DNA of 15,180 nucleotides, from assembly GCA_023438885.1 (NCBI GenBank), contig JAEXPS010000126.1:1-15180 (forward strand), written 5' to 3'. The stretch is from Actinomycetes bacterium. GTDB lineage: Bacteria; Actinomycetota; Actinomycetes; Actinomycetales; Cellulomonadaceae. Both the position numbers and the translations under genes were made by a program. This document shows, piece by piece, positions 7,585 to 14,360 of this stretch. Positions within the stretch are counted from its first letter, which is position 1, and each line of letters begins with the position of its first letter. Under the pieces are notes generated by a model, which worked only from the letters and a program-made list of their open reading frames with translations, did not search any database and was not told the DNA's origin.

Positions 7585-8153
7585 ACCGGGACGGCGGCCC
7601 GGGCGGCAGCCTCCAGGCGGTCGCGGTACGCCTGCCACTCGTCCGGCGCCCAGCCCGGCAGGCTCGGGTCGCCGGGACGGCGCCCGGCGGCGCCGTCGAT
7701 CAGCTCGCGCAGGATGTCCGCCTGGCCGGTGTGCCGGGCGGTCTCGTCGATCACGTGCACCAGGATCCGGTGCAGCGTCACCTCCGCCTTGTCGGGCGCC
7801 CACCACGGCACGCGTCCCACCGTGTCGAGCGGCAGCTCGTCGATGGTCTCGTCGGAGCGCCGTGCCGAGTAGCGGTGCAGCTCGAGGATCTGCTCGCGCG
7901 TCTCGTCGGGCCGGGCCCACATGTCGGCGTTGACCTCGCCCTCGGGGAAGCCCGGCCCCGGGTCGCGTCCGAACGTCTCGGTGAGGTAACCCAGCTGGAC
8001 GTAGGCGACGTGCTTGACCAGGCCCAGCAGGTTGGTTCCGGTCGGGGTGAGCGGGCGCCGTGCGTCGTACTCGTCGAGCCCGTCGAGCTTGGCGACCAGG
8101 TCGGCGCGCGAGCGGGTCAGGTAGGCCTTGAGGTCCTGCTTGGCAGCGTCCAT
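7551..8153 (-). CDS. DinB-like DUF664 family protein
   Basis: A 200-residue putative metal-binding four-helix-bundle protein of the DinB/YfiT superfamily, DUF664 branch. Key features are LLGLVKHVAYVQLGYL (H48) and the C-terminal helix with H133 and ETARHTGQADILREL (H141). Together these give the three His residues that bind a divalent metal in the superfamily. Members act in thiol-S-transferase or isomerase-like reactions, or have no known function; none can be assigned here. The ATG at 8153 is preceded only by a G-run (GGGGGG) directly next to it, a poor ribosome site. It lies 38 bases downstream of htpX on the same strand and could be read through from it. The TAG at 7551-7553 is inside the coding region of the convergent Ddn-like gene. 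Confidence 0.85.
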   Translation of the reverse strand: MDAAKQDLKAYLTRSRADLVAKLDGLDEYDARRPLTPTGTNLLGLVKHVAYVQLGYLTETFGRDPGPGFPEGEVNADMWARPDETREQILELHRYSARRSDETIDELPLDTVGRVPWWAPDKAEVTLHRILVHVIDETARHTGQADILRELIDGAAGRRPGDPSLPGWAPDEWQAYRDRLEAAARAAVPVQGTGSTRNTG

Positions 8154-8162
8154 CCCCCCGAG

Positions 8163-8182
8163 CCTCGCCTACCGCCGCGAGG
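8163..8182 (-). terminator. Small hairpin between htpX and the DUF664 gene
   Basis: CCTCGC (8163-8168) pairs with GCGAGG (8177-8182) around an 8-base loop, immediately after the htpX stop. There is no T-tract, and the stem is only six pairs, so it may be a weak terminator, a processing site or chance in GC-rich DNA. Confidence 0.3.
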
Positions 8183-8191
8183 TGGGCACGC

Positions 8192-9076
8192 TCAATACAG
8201 CGGCTGGGCCGGGCGGCCGGGGCCGTACGGCATCGCCTCGAGGCGGGCGATCCGCTCCTCCATCGGGGGGTGCGTGGCGAAGAGCCGGGTCATGCCGCCA
8301 CCGCGGAACGGGTTGGCGATCATCAGGTGCGAGACGTCCACCAGGCGCTGGTCGGCCGGCAGCGGGCGCGCCTTGGTGCCGAGCTCCAGCTTGCGCAGCG
8401 CCGAGGCGAGGGCCTGCGGGTCGTTCGTCAGGCGGGCGCCGTCCTCGTCGGCGTCGAACTCCCGGGTGCGGCTGATCGCCAGCTGGATCAGGGAGGCCGC
8501 CAGCGGGGCGAGGAACACCATGAGCAGGCCCGCGATCGGGTTGGCGTTGCGCCGGTCGCCCCCGCCGAAGAAGAGCGCGAACTGCGCCAGGGCGGTGATG
8601 ACGCCGGCGATCGCGGCGGCCACCGAGGCCGTGAGGATGTCGCGGTTGTAGACGTGCATCAGCTCGTGGCCGATCACGCCGCGCAGCTCCCGCTCGTCGA
8701 GGAGCTGCAGGATCCCCTCCGTGCAGCACACGGCGGCGTTCTGCGGGTTTCGCCCGGTGGCGAAGGCGTTCGGCGAGGCCGTCGGCGAGACGTACAGGCG
8801 CGGCATCGGCTGCCGGGCGGCCGTCGAGAGCTCGCGCACGATCCGGTACATCGCCGGCTGCTCCAGCTCGGTGACCGGCTTGGCGTGCATCGCCCGGATC
8901 GCGATCTTGTCGCTGTTCCAGTAGCCGTAGGCGGTGGTGAGCAGGCCGATGCCGGCGAACAGCCACAGGTACTTCGGCGATCCCGCCCCGAGCAGCCAGC
9001 CGACCCCGAGCAGCACCGCCCACAGCACGCCGAAGAGTGCCGCCGTCTTGACCCCGTTGAAGTGCTGGTGGCCCAT
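8192..9076 (-). CDS. htpX: HtpX, M48-family membrane zinc metalloprotease
   Basis: Membrane-bound zinc protease that degrades damaged or misfolded membrane proteins, 294 residues. Two N-terminal membrane segments (about 12-30 and 37-50) precede the cytosolic protease region. The zinc site is GHELMHVYN (H137, E138, H141), with the third ligand E206 in SRTREFDAD. The conserved GRNPQNAAV element is at 108-116. Two further hydrophobic segments lie at about 149-171 and 180-201. Length and domain order are normal for HtpX. The ATG at 9076 has AGGAGG about 12 bases upstream, slightly distant. A GGGAAC-N17-CGTT motif upstream suggests stress-sigma control. The gene is divergent from the amino-acid importer and upstream of the DUF664 gene. 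Confidence 0.95.
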   Translation of the reverse strand: MGHQHFNGVKTAALFGVLWAVLLGVGWLLGAGSPKYLWLFAGIGLLTTAYGYWNSDKIAIRAMHAKPVTELEQPAMYRIVRELSTAARQPMPRLYVSPTASPNAFATGRNPQNAAVCCTEGILQLLDERELRGVIGHELMHVYNRDILTASVAAAIAGVITALAQFALFFGGGDRRNANPIAGLLMVFLAPLAASLIQLAISRTREFDADEDGARLTNDPQALASALRKLELGTKARPLPADQRLVDVSHLMIANPFRGGGMTRLFATHPPMEERIARLEAMPYGPGRPAQPLY

Positions 9077-9113
9077 CGCCGCCCGATCCCTCCTGCTCGC
9101 CGTACGACGAGGA

Positions 9114-9140
9114 AACGCTCGCCGCGCCGTGCGCGTTCCC
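9114..9140 (-). promoter_or_regulatory. ECF-sigma-like promoter for htpX
   Basis: GGGAAC (9140-9135) and CGTT (9117-9114) are separated by 17 bases. This agrees with the GGAA...GTT architecture of actinobacterial SigH/SigR- and SigE-type ECF promoters. The expected start point near 9105 leaves a leader of about 30 bases that contains the htpX ribosome site. A stress-induced protease is a sensible target. Motif match only. Confidence 0.5.
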
Positions 9141-9193
9141 TGTCACGTCCGTTCACCGGGCGTACGCCGGCAAGGCCCGCACCGCCACCCGCC

Positions 9194-9199
9194 TATCCT
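9194..9199 (+). promoter_or_regulatory. Candidate -10 box of the amino-acid importer operon
   Basis: TATCCT, a TAnnnT-type -10 element, is the best match in the divergent intergenic region. I see no clear -35. It would give a leader of about 70 bases holding the hairpin at 9220-9258. Confidence 0.4.
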
Positions 9200-9219
9200 G
9201 TGCCCGTCCGCGAAGCAGC

Positions 9220-9258
9220 GAGCCCGCCCGCGCGCTCGTCGCGCAGCGGAGCGGGCTC
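9220..9258 (+). promoter_or_regulatory. Strong hairpin in the leader of the amino-acid importer operon
   Basis: GAGCCCGC (9220-9227) pairs with GCGGGCTC (9251-9258). The stem continues with CCGC/GCGG and GCGC/GCGC, interrupted by single bulged A residues at 9250 and 9245, and is closed by the loop TCGTC. That makes 16 pairs, ending 17 bases before the ATG. There is no T-run after it. It may be an attenuator, an mRNA-stability element or a dispersed repeat; no known riboswitch was recognised. Confidence 0.5.
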
Positions 9259-9275
9259 CGACCCCGGGAGTCCCC

Positions 9276-10124
9276 ATGCGCATCCGACTGACCGCCGCGC
9301 TCGCCGTGACCGCCGTTGCCCTGGGCATCGCGGCGTGTGCCCCCGAGGACGGCAGTGCCGCGCCCGGCTCCACCACCGCCGGTGAGAGCGCGTCGGCGAC
9401 CGTCACCGAGGGCAAGCTGACCGTCGCCACCTCGGAGCCGGCGTACGAGCCCTGGGTCCTCGACGACGACCCCACCACCGGCGAGGGCTTCGAGGCCGCC
9501 GCGGCGTACGCCGTCGCCGAGCAGCTGGGCTTCGCCCGCGGCGACGTCGTGTGGGTGCGGGGCACGTTCGAGCAGTTCATCGCCCCCGGCGCCAAGGACT
9601 ACGACTTCGCGATCAACCAGATCTCGATCACGGACGAGCGCTCGGAGGCCGTCGACTTCTCGTCGTCCTACTACGACACCACCCAGGCCGTGGTGACCGT
9701 CGCGGGGAGCAAGGCCGAGGGCGTCACGTCGGTGGCCGAGCTCAAGGACCTCAAGATCGGCGCGATGGTCGGCACCACCAGCCTCACCCTGGCGGAGGAG
9801 ATCATCGACCCGTCGCAGGACATCGCGGTCTACAACGACAACGAGGGCGTCAAGGCGGCACTGGACGGCGGCCTGATCGACGCGTTCGTCGCCGACCTGC
9901 CGACCGCCCTGTACATCGCTTCGGTCGAGCTGGACGGCGGGGTGCTCGTCGGCCAGCTCCCGGACAGCGCCGGTGGCGACCAGTTCGGGCTGGTGCTGGA
10001 CAAGGGCTCCGCGCTCACCCCGGCCGTCACGGAGGCGGTGGACGCCCTGCGCGAGGACGGAACGCTGGCCGCCCTGGAGTCCCAGTGGCTGACGGATGCG
10101 GCGGGCGCGCCCGTTCTGAAGTAG
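9276..10124 (+). CDS. Polar amino-acid ABC transporter substrate-binding lipoprotein (SBP family 3)
   Basis: Receptor of a polar amino-acid importer, 282 residues. The lipoprotein signal runs from MRIRLTAALA to LGIAAC, with the lipidated Cys at C21, followed by a Ser/Ala/Thr-rich linker. The SBP_bac_3 domain starts at GKLTVATSEPAYEPW (about residue 47). It includes DFAINQISITDERSEAVDFSSSYY in two parts: the Arg of the SITDER element (R122) normally binds the ligand carboxylate, and DFSSSYY marks the hinge region. The ATG has GGGAG about seven bases upstream. The next gene starts 10 bases after the stop. Charged or polar amino acids (Glu, Gln, Arg, His) are the usual ligands of the family; the exact one cannot be told from sequence alone. 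Confidence 0.93.
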   Translation: MRIRLTAALAVTAVALGIAACAPEDGSAAPGSTTAGESASATVTEGKLTVATSEPAYEPWVLDDDPTTGEGFEAAAAYAVAEQLGFARGDVVWVRGTFEQFIAPGAKDYDFAINQISITDERSEAVDFSSSYYDTTQAVVTVAGSKAEGVTSVAELKDLKIGAMVGTTSLTLAEEIIDPSQDIAVYNDNEGVKAALDGGLIDAFVADLPTALYIASVELDGGVLVGQLPDSAGGDQFGLVLDKGSALTPAVTEAVDALREDGTLAALESQWLTDAAGAPVLK

Positions 10125-10134
10125 AACTCTCCCC

Positions 10135-11037
10135 GTGACCGACGAGCGTCCGGGCGGCGCGCCCACGAGCGTCGCCGCCTGGACGCCGTCGCAGAGGCAG
10201 CAGGACCGCGACGCCTACCGGCGCTCACGAGCGCGGCGCTCCACCTGGGTGGCGTTCGCGTCCACCGCGGTGCTGGCGGTGGTGGCGGTGCTCGCCATCC
10301 GCGCCACGCCGGGTTGGCCTCGGGTGAAGGAGTCGTTCTTCGACCCCGAGGTGGCCAAGGCCTCCCTGCCGCGTGTCGCCGAGGGCCTGTGGCTCAACAT
10401 CCGCGTCATGGCGGTCTGCGCGGTGCTGATCGTCGTCGTCGCGCTCGCACTGGCGCTGGCCCGCACGCTGCACGGGCCGGCGTTCTTCCCGCTGCGCGCG
10501 CTGGCCACCGGGTACGTGGATGTGTTCCGCGGCCTGCCGCTGATCCTGGTGCTGTTGCTGGTGGGCTTCGGCCTGCCGGGGCTGCGCCTGTCCGGGATCC
10601 CGCGGGACGCGGTGGCCCTCGGGGCGATCGCGCTGGTGCTCTGCTACTCCGCCTACGTCGCGGAGGTGTTCCGGGCGGGGATCGAGTCGGTGCACCCGTC
10701 GCAGGTCGCCGCGGCGCGCGCCCTGGGCCTGACCCGCGGGCAGGCGATGCGGCACGTGGTGCTGCCGCAAGCGGTCCGACGAGTCGTGCCGCCCCTCCTC
10801 AACGACCTCGTGTCCCTGTCCAAGGACTCGGGCCTGATCTCGATCCTCGGTGCGGTCGACGCCGTGCGCGCCGCGCAGATCGAGACGGCGCGCTACGCCA
10901 ACTTCACGCCGTACGTGGTGGCCGGCGTGCTGTTCGTCGCGCTCACCATCCCCCTGACGCGGTTCACCGACGCGCTGGCGAGGCGCTCGGGGTGGCTCGC
11001 GGCCCAGGGCGGGCTGCCCGGGGCGGCGATCCGATGA
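10135..11037 (+). CDS. Polar amino-acid ABC transporter permease (His/Glu/Gln/Arg type)
   Basis: Membrane subunit of the importer, 300 residues. A hydrophilic, Arg-rich N-terminus of about 38 residues precedes the first membrane segment (STWVAFASTAVLAVVAVLAI). The core 3-TM region has LWLNIRVMAVCAVLIVVVALALALARTL, then VDVFRGLPLILVLLLVGFGLP, typical of the HEQRo permease family. The EAA-type coupling loop is AGIESVHPSQVAAARALGL, followed by VLPQAVRR. The start is GTG at 10135 without a clear Shine-Dalgarno, 10 bases after the binding-protein stop, so coupling is likely. It overlaps the ATPase gene by 4 bases (ATGA). Only one permease is encoded, which implies a homodimer. Confidence 0.92.
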   Translation: MTDERPGGAPTSVAAWTPSQRQQDRDAYRRSRARRSTWVAFASTAVLAVVAVLAIRATPGWPRVKESFFDPEVAKASLPRVAEGLWLNIRVMAVCAVLIVVVALALALARTLHGPAFFPLRALATGYVDVFRGLPLILVLLLVGFGLPGLRLSGIPRDAVALGAIALVLCYSAYVAEVFRAGIESVHPSQVAAARALGLTRGQAMRHVVLPQAVRRVVPPLLNDLVSLSKDSGLISILGAVDAVRAAQIETARYANFTPYVVAGVLFVALTIPLTRFTDALARRSGWLAAQGGLPGAAIR

Positions 11038-11768
11038 GCGCGCTGTTGTCCGTGCGGGGCGTCCGCAAGGCGTTCGGGCCGCAGCTGGTGCTGGACGAGC
11101 TGGACCTGGACGTGGCAGCCCACCGGGTCGTCGTGCTCATCGGCGCCTCCGGCAGCGGCAAGTCCACGCTGCTGCGCTGCATCGACCTGCTCGACGAGGT
11201 CGACGACGGCGTGATCGAGCTCGACGGCGAGGAGATCACCGACCCCCGGCTGGACGCCAACGCGGTGCGCTCGCGCATCGGCATGGTGTTCCAGGCGTAC
11301 AACCTGTTCGGCCACCTGCGGGTGCTGGACAACCTGACGCTCGCGCCGCGGCTGGTGCACGGGGTCCCGCGTCCCGAGGCCGAGGAGCGTGCTCATGCGG
11401 TGCTCGCGCGGATCGGCCTCGCGGGCAAGGAGCGGGCCTTCCCCGACGAGCTCTCGGGCGGCCAGCAGCAACGCGTCGCCATCGCCCGGGCGCTCGTCAC
11501 CGAGCCCAAGGTGATGCTGCTCGACGAGGTGACGTCTGCCCTCGACCCCGAGCTGGTGGGCGAGGTGCTGGACCTGCTCGCCGAGCTCAAGGACACCGGC
11601 CTGACGATGGTGCTGGCCACCCACGAGATGGGCTTCGCCCGCCAGGTGGCCGACGAGGTGTGCTTCCTGCACGGCGGGAAGGTGCACGAGCGGGGCCGGC
11701 CGGAGCAGGTGCTCGGCGACCCGCAGCAGCAGCGCACCCGCGACTTCCTGCGCCGCCTGCACTCCTGA
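11034..11768 (+). CDS. Polar amino-acid ABC transporter ATP-binding protein
   Basis: Cytoplasmic ATPase that powers the importer, 244 residues. All ABC motifs are intact: Walker A GASGSGKST (37-45), Q-loop VFQAYNLF (Q87), signature LSGGQQQR (140-147), Walker B VMLLDE (160-165) with the D-loop SALD, and the switch His in THEMGFA (H197). The VFQAYNLFGHLRVLDN segment is characteristic of the amino-acid (GlnQ/HisP-like) subgroup. The ATG sits in a 4-base overlap with the permease stop. The gene ends only 4 bases before the stop of the convergent reductase gene, with no visible hairpin between them. Confidence 0.96.
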   Translation: MSALLSVRGVRKAFGPQLVLDELDLDVAAHRVVVLIGASGSGKSTLLRCIDLLDEVDDGVIELDGEEITDPRLDANAVRSRIGMVFQAYNLFGHLRVLDNLTLAPRLVHGVPRPEAEERAHAVLARIGLAGKERAFPDELSGGQQQRVAIARALVTEPKVMLLDEVTSALDPELVGEVLDLLAELKDTGLTMVLATHEMGFARQVADEVCFLHGGKVHERGRPEQVLGDPQQQRTRDFLRRLHS

Positions 11769-11772
11769 CGGA

Positions 11773-13158
11773 TCAGGCGGTGGGGGTCGGCGCCGTCGCC
11801 AGGCTGATGTCCACCATCTCGTCGCGCGGGACCACCTTGATGCGCTCCCGGCCGGCGATCTCGCCGAGGGCGCGCTCGTGGTCGTCGAGCCGCAGCCAGC
11901 CGGTCCAGTCCACCACCCGCACGCCGCGCGAGGCCAGCAGCTCGTCGATCGACGTCGGCTCGCGGTCCGGCGCCTGGGGCAGCGACGCCAGGTCCTCGCG
12001 CAGGTGCGCGATGGTCTCGCTCGCGTCCGACTTGGTGTGGCCGATCAGCCCCACCGGCCCCCGCTTGATCCAGCCCGTGGTGTAGATCCCGGGCAACGGC
12101 GAGCCGTCGGGGCCGATCACGCGGCCCTCGCGGTTGGGGATCACTCCGGCGACCTCGTCGAACGGGACACCGGGAAGCGGCGAGCCGAAGTACCCGACCG
12201 CGCGGTACACCGCCTGCACGGGCCAGTCGAAGGTCTGGCCGGTGCCCGTGACGTTGCCGTCGCCGTTGAGCGCGGTGCGCTCCGTGCGCAGCCCGACCAC
12301 CCGGTCGACCCCGTCCCGGTGCTCCCCCAGCACCGCTACCGGCTTGTGGAGGAAGTGCAGGTGGATACGCCGGCTCGCGTGCCGGTCCTCAGGCTCCTTG
12401 AGCGTCCAGTCCGTCAGGGTGTTGACCACCTGCTTGGTCTGGTTCGACGAGTGGATCGCCGCCATCGAGCCGGCGTCGAAGTCGAAGTCCTCGGGGTACA
12501 CGATGACGTCGACGTCCGGCACGTGGCCGAGCTCACGCAGCTCCAGCGGCGAGAACTTCACCTGCGCGGGGCCGCGGCGGGCGAACACGTGCACGTCGGT
12601 GACCGGGTTGCGTTCGAGGATCTCGTGGACGTTGGCCGGGACGTCGGTGGGCAGCAGGTCGCGCGCGTGCTTGGCGAGGATCCGTGACACGTCGAGCGCC
12701 ACGTTCCCGGCGCCGATCACGGCGACCTCGCGCGCCTCCAGCGGCCAGGTGCGGGGAACGTCCGGGTGGCCGTCGTACCAGGAGACGAAGTCCGCCGCGC
12801 CGTACGAGCCCTGCAGGTGGATGCCGGGCACCGGCAGCGCCGCGTCCCGGATCGCGCCGGTGGCGAAGATCACGGCGTCGTACCGCTCCCGCAGCTCGGC
12901 GAGCGTGACGTCGGTGCCGTAGTCGACGTTGGCGAGCAGGCGGATGTCGCCGCGCTCGAGCACCTTGTGCAGGGCGACGATGATCTGCTTGATCCGCGGG
13001 TGGTCCGGCGCCACGCCGTACCGGACCAGCCCGAACGGTGCCGGCAGGCGCTCGATCAGGTCGATCGACACGCTCTCGCCGGACCGGGACAGGATGTCCG
13101 AGGCGTAGATGCCGGCCGGCCCGGCTCCCACGACAGCCACGCGCAGGGTGGTGCTCAC
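11773..13158 (-). CDS. fprA: FprA-type NADPH-ferredoxin reductase (FAD flavoprotein)
   Basis: Cytoplasmic flavoenzyme that moves electrons between NADPH and ferredoxin, 461 residues, close to the usual length of mycobacterial FprA (adrenodoxin-reductase-like family). The FAD site is VVGAGPAGIYASD (G11 onward), followed by PFGLVRYGVAPDHP (41-54). The NADPH Rossmann motif is VIGAGNVALDVSR (about 147-159). ARRGPAQVKFSPLELREL (193-210) holds the Arg pair expected to bind the NADPH 2'-phosphate. The C-terminal FAD contact is GWIKRGPVGLIGH. There is no fused ferredoxin domain. I chose GTG 13158, with GGAAGG about 12 bases upstream. The longer GTG at 13224 would place the likely -10 box and iron-box motif inside the gene. 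Its redox partner (ferredoxin or P450 system) is not in the window. Confidence 0.93.
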   Translation of the reverse strand: MSTTLRVAVVGAGPAGIYASDILSRSGESVSIDLIERLPAPFGLVRYGVAPDHPRIKQIIVALHKVLERGDIRLLANVDYGTDVTLAELRERYDAVIFATGAIRDAALPVPGIHLQGSYGAADFVSWYDGHPDVPRTWPLEAREVAVIGAGNVALDVSRILAKHARDLLPTDVPANVHEILERNPVTDVHVFARRGPAQVKFSPLELRELGHVPDVDVIVYPEDFDFDAGSMAAIHSSNQTKQVVNTLTDWTLKEPEDRHASRRIHLHFLHKPVAVLGEHRDGVDRVVGLRTERTALNGDGNVTGTGQTFDWPVQAVYRAVGYFGSPLPGVPFDEVAGVIPNREGRVIGPDGSPLPGIYTTGWIKRGPVGLIGHTKSDASETIAHLREDLASLPQAPDREPTSIDELLASRGVRVVDWTGWLRLDDHERALGEIAGRERIKVVPRDEMVDISLATAPTPTA

Positions 13159-13200
13159 GACGAGGACGGGCCTTCCGATCGGTGACGACTCGCAGCGGCC

Positions 13201-13206
13201 AGTGTA
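13201..13206 (-). promoter_or_regulatory. Candidate -10 box of the FprA-type gene
   Basis: TACACT on the minus strand (13206 to 13201) is a good actinobacterial -10 and predicts a leader of about 36 bases to the GTG at 13158. No good -35 is visible. The region where it should lie is covered by the iron-box-like palindrome, as expected for a repressor-controlled promoter. Confidence 0.5.
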
Positions 13207-13211
13207 GTTCG

Positions 13212-13230
13212 CCAGGTGAGGCACACCTCA
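13212..13230 (-). promoter_or_regulatory. IdeR/DtxR-like iron box
   Basis: The plus strand reads AGGTGAGGCACACCT at 13214-13228. It matches the core of the DtxR/IdeR consensus (AGGTTAGGCTAACCT) at 12 of 15 positions by hand alignment, with perfect outer arms AGGT/ACCT. It lies directly upstream of the -10 box of the FprA-type gene, so Fe-bound repressor could block it. The outermost bases of the 19-base consensus match poorly. Confidence 0.55.
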
Positions 13231-13300
13231 GACGAGGGGAGGCGGCAGCCGGAACCCTCGTGGTTTCGGACACACACCACGCTGGTCAGGCCCGATTCCC

Positions 13301-13306
13301 TACTCT
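13301..13306 (+). promoter_or_regulatory. -10 box giving a leaderless rarD transcript
   Basis: TACTCT ends six bases before the GTG at 13313, so transcription would start at the first base of the start codon. No Shine-Dalgarno precedes that GTG. Leaderless mRNAs are common in actinobacteria. No -35 was recognised. Confidence 0.5.
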
Positions 13307-13312
13307 CGTGCG

Positions 13313-14245
13313 GTGCCCACGGCTCAGCGGACCTCTGGCGGACTGGCGGCCGGCCTCGGCGCGTACGCGCTGTGGGGCGTGTTCCCGTTGTACTTCCCGC
13401 TGCTGCGCCCGGCCGGCCCGGTCGAGATCATCGCCCACCGGATCGTCTGGTCGCTCGCCGTCTGCCTGCTGATCCTGGCCGTGGCGCGGGCATGGCGGCA
13501 GTTCGCCGAGCTGTGGCGGCGTCCACGCACCGTGGCCCTCCTCGGCGTCGCCGCAGCGTTCCTCGCGGTCAACTGGCTGGTCTACGTGTACGCGGTGAAC
13601 GCGGGGCACGTCGTCGACGCGTCGCTGGGTTACTTCATCAACCCGCTGGTGACGGTGCTGCTGGCCGTCACGTTCCTCCACGAGCGGCTGCGGCCCGTGC
13701 AGTGGGGCGCGCTCGGCCTGGGCACGGTCGCCGTGGTGGTCATCGCGCTGGGGCACGGCACGGTGCCGTGGGTCGCGCTGGTCCTCGCCCTGTCGTTCGG
13801 CATGTACGGGCTGATCAAGTCGCGGGTGGGCGGCCACGTCGAGGCCGCGCCCGGGCTGGCGGTGGAGACCGCGCTGCTGGCTCCCCTGGCCGGCGGGTAC
13901 TGGCTGTGGCTCAGCGTCCAGGGGACGTCGACCTTCGCCGCCTACGGCGGCTGGCACGCCGTCGCCCTCGCCTCGGCCGGTGTCGTCACGGCGGTGCCGC
14001 TGCTGCTGTTCGGCGCCGCGACCCGGCGGCTTCCGCTCTCGGTCGTCGGGCTGATCCAGTACCTGACGCCGGTGCTGCAGTTCACCATCGGCGTCGCGGT
14101 GCAGCACGAGCAGATGTCCGGCGCGCGGTGGGCCGGATTCGCGCTGGTGTGGGCAGCACTGGTGGTGCTCGTCGTCGACGGCCTGCGGCACCGGCGCACG
14201 CAGCTGCTGGAGGCCCGGGCCGCTGCCGAGGCCGCCGGCGCCTGA
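13313..14245 (+). CDS. rarD: RarD protein, EamA/DMT-family transporter
   Basis: Inner-membrane protein of the drug/metabolite transporter superfamily, 310 residues, with about ten hydrophobic segments. The RarD hallmark region reads NWLVYVYAVNAGHVVDASLGYF, continuing INPLVTVLLAVTFLHERLRPVQWGALGLG (about residues 86-138). A second hallmark, LSVVGLIQYLTPVLQFTIGV, lies near 243-262. The N-terminal GAYALWGVFPLYFPLL (16-31) is also typical. The substrate is unknown; the name comes from a chloramphenicol-sensitivity annotation that is not proof of function. The GTG start has no ribosome site and appears leaderless. The gene is divergent from the FprA-type gene and followed by two strong hairpins. 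Confidence 0.92.
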   Translation: MPTAQRTSGGLAAGLGAYALWGVFPLYFPLLRPAGPVEIIAHRIVWSLAVCLLILAVARAWRQFAELWRRPRTVALLGVAAAFLAVNWLVYVYAVNAGHVVDASLGYFINPLVTVLLAVTFLHERLRPVQWGALGLGTVAVVVIALGHGTVPWVALVLALSFGMYGLIKSRVGGHVEAAPGLAVETALLAPLAGGYWLWLSVQGTSTFAAYGGWHAVALASAGVVTAVPLLLFGAATRRLPLSVVGLIQYLTPVLQFTIGVAVQHEQMSGARWAGFALVWAALVVLVVDGLRHRRTQLLEARAAAEAAGA

Positions 14246-14289
14246 GGGGCGTGCAGGGCACGTCCGAGCCGCCGTTGTGGTCCGGACAG

Positions 14290-14335
14290 CAGGACGCCGC
14301 CCGGAGACAGGGGGGTCACTCCGGACGGCGTCCTG
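14290..14335. terminator. Strong bidirectional terminator hairpin
   Basis: Two 17-base arms (14290-14306 and 14319-14335) pair with a single C-A mismatch around a 12-base loop. The hairpin begins 45 bases after the rarD stop. There is no T-tract, which is usual for terminators in very GC-rich actinobacteria. Its place between convergent genes fits termination from both sides. Confidence 0.75.
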
Positions 14336-14359
14336 ACGGGCGGCCCTCAGGCCGCCCGT
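14336..14359 (-). terminator. Terminator hairpin directly after the low-complexity gene
   Basis: ACGGGCGGCC (14336-14345) pairs perfectly with GGCCGCCCGT (14350-14359) around a CTCA loop. It starts two bases after the stop codon of the minus-strand gene at 14361 and abuts the larger hairpin, forming a tandem pair. Confidence 0.75.
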
Positions 14360-14360
14360 G

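Noticed and set aside
8934..9275. A 114-residue upstream extension of the amino-acid-binding lipoprotein.
   Set aside because: It would run antisense through htpX and bury the lipoprotein signal. The ATG at 9276 has a suitable ribosome site.
13159..13224. A 22-residue N-terminal extension of the FprA-type protein from GTG 13224.
   Set aside because: The extension would contain the likely -10 box and overlap the iron-box palindrome, and family members begin close to the FAD-binding strand.
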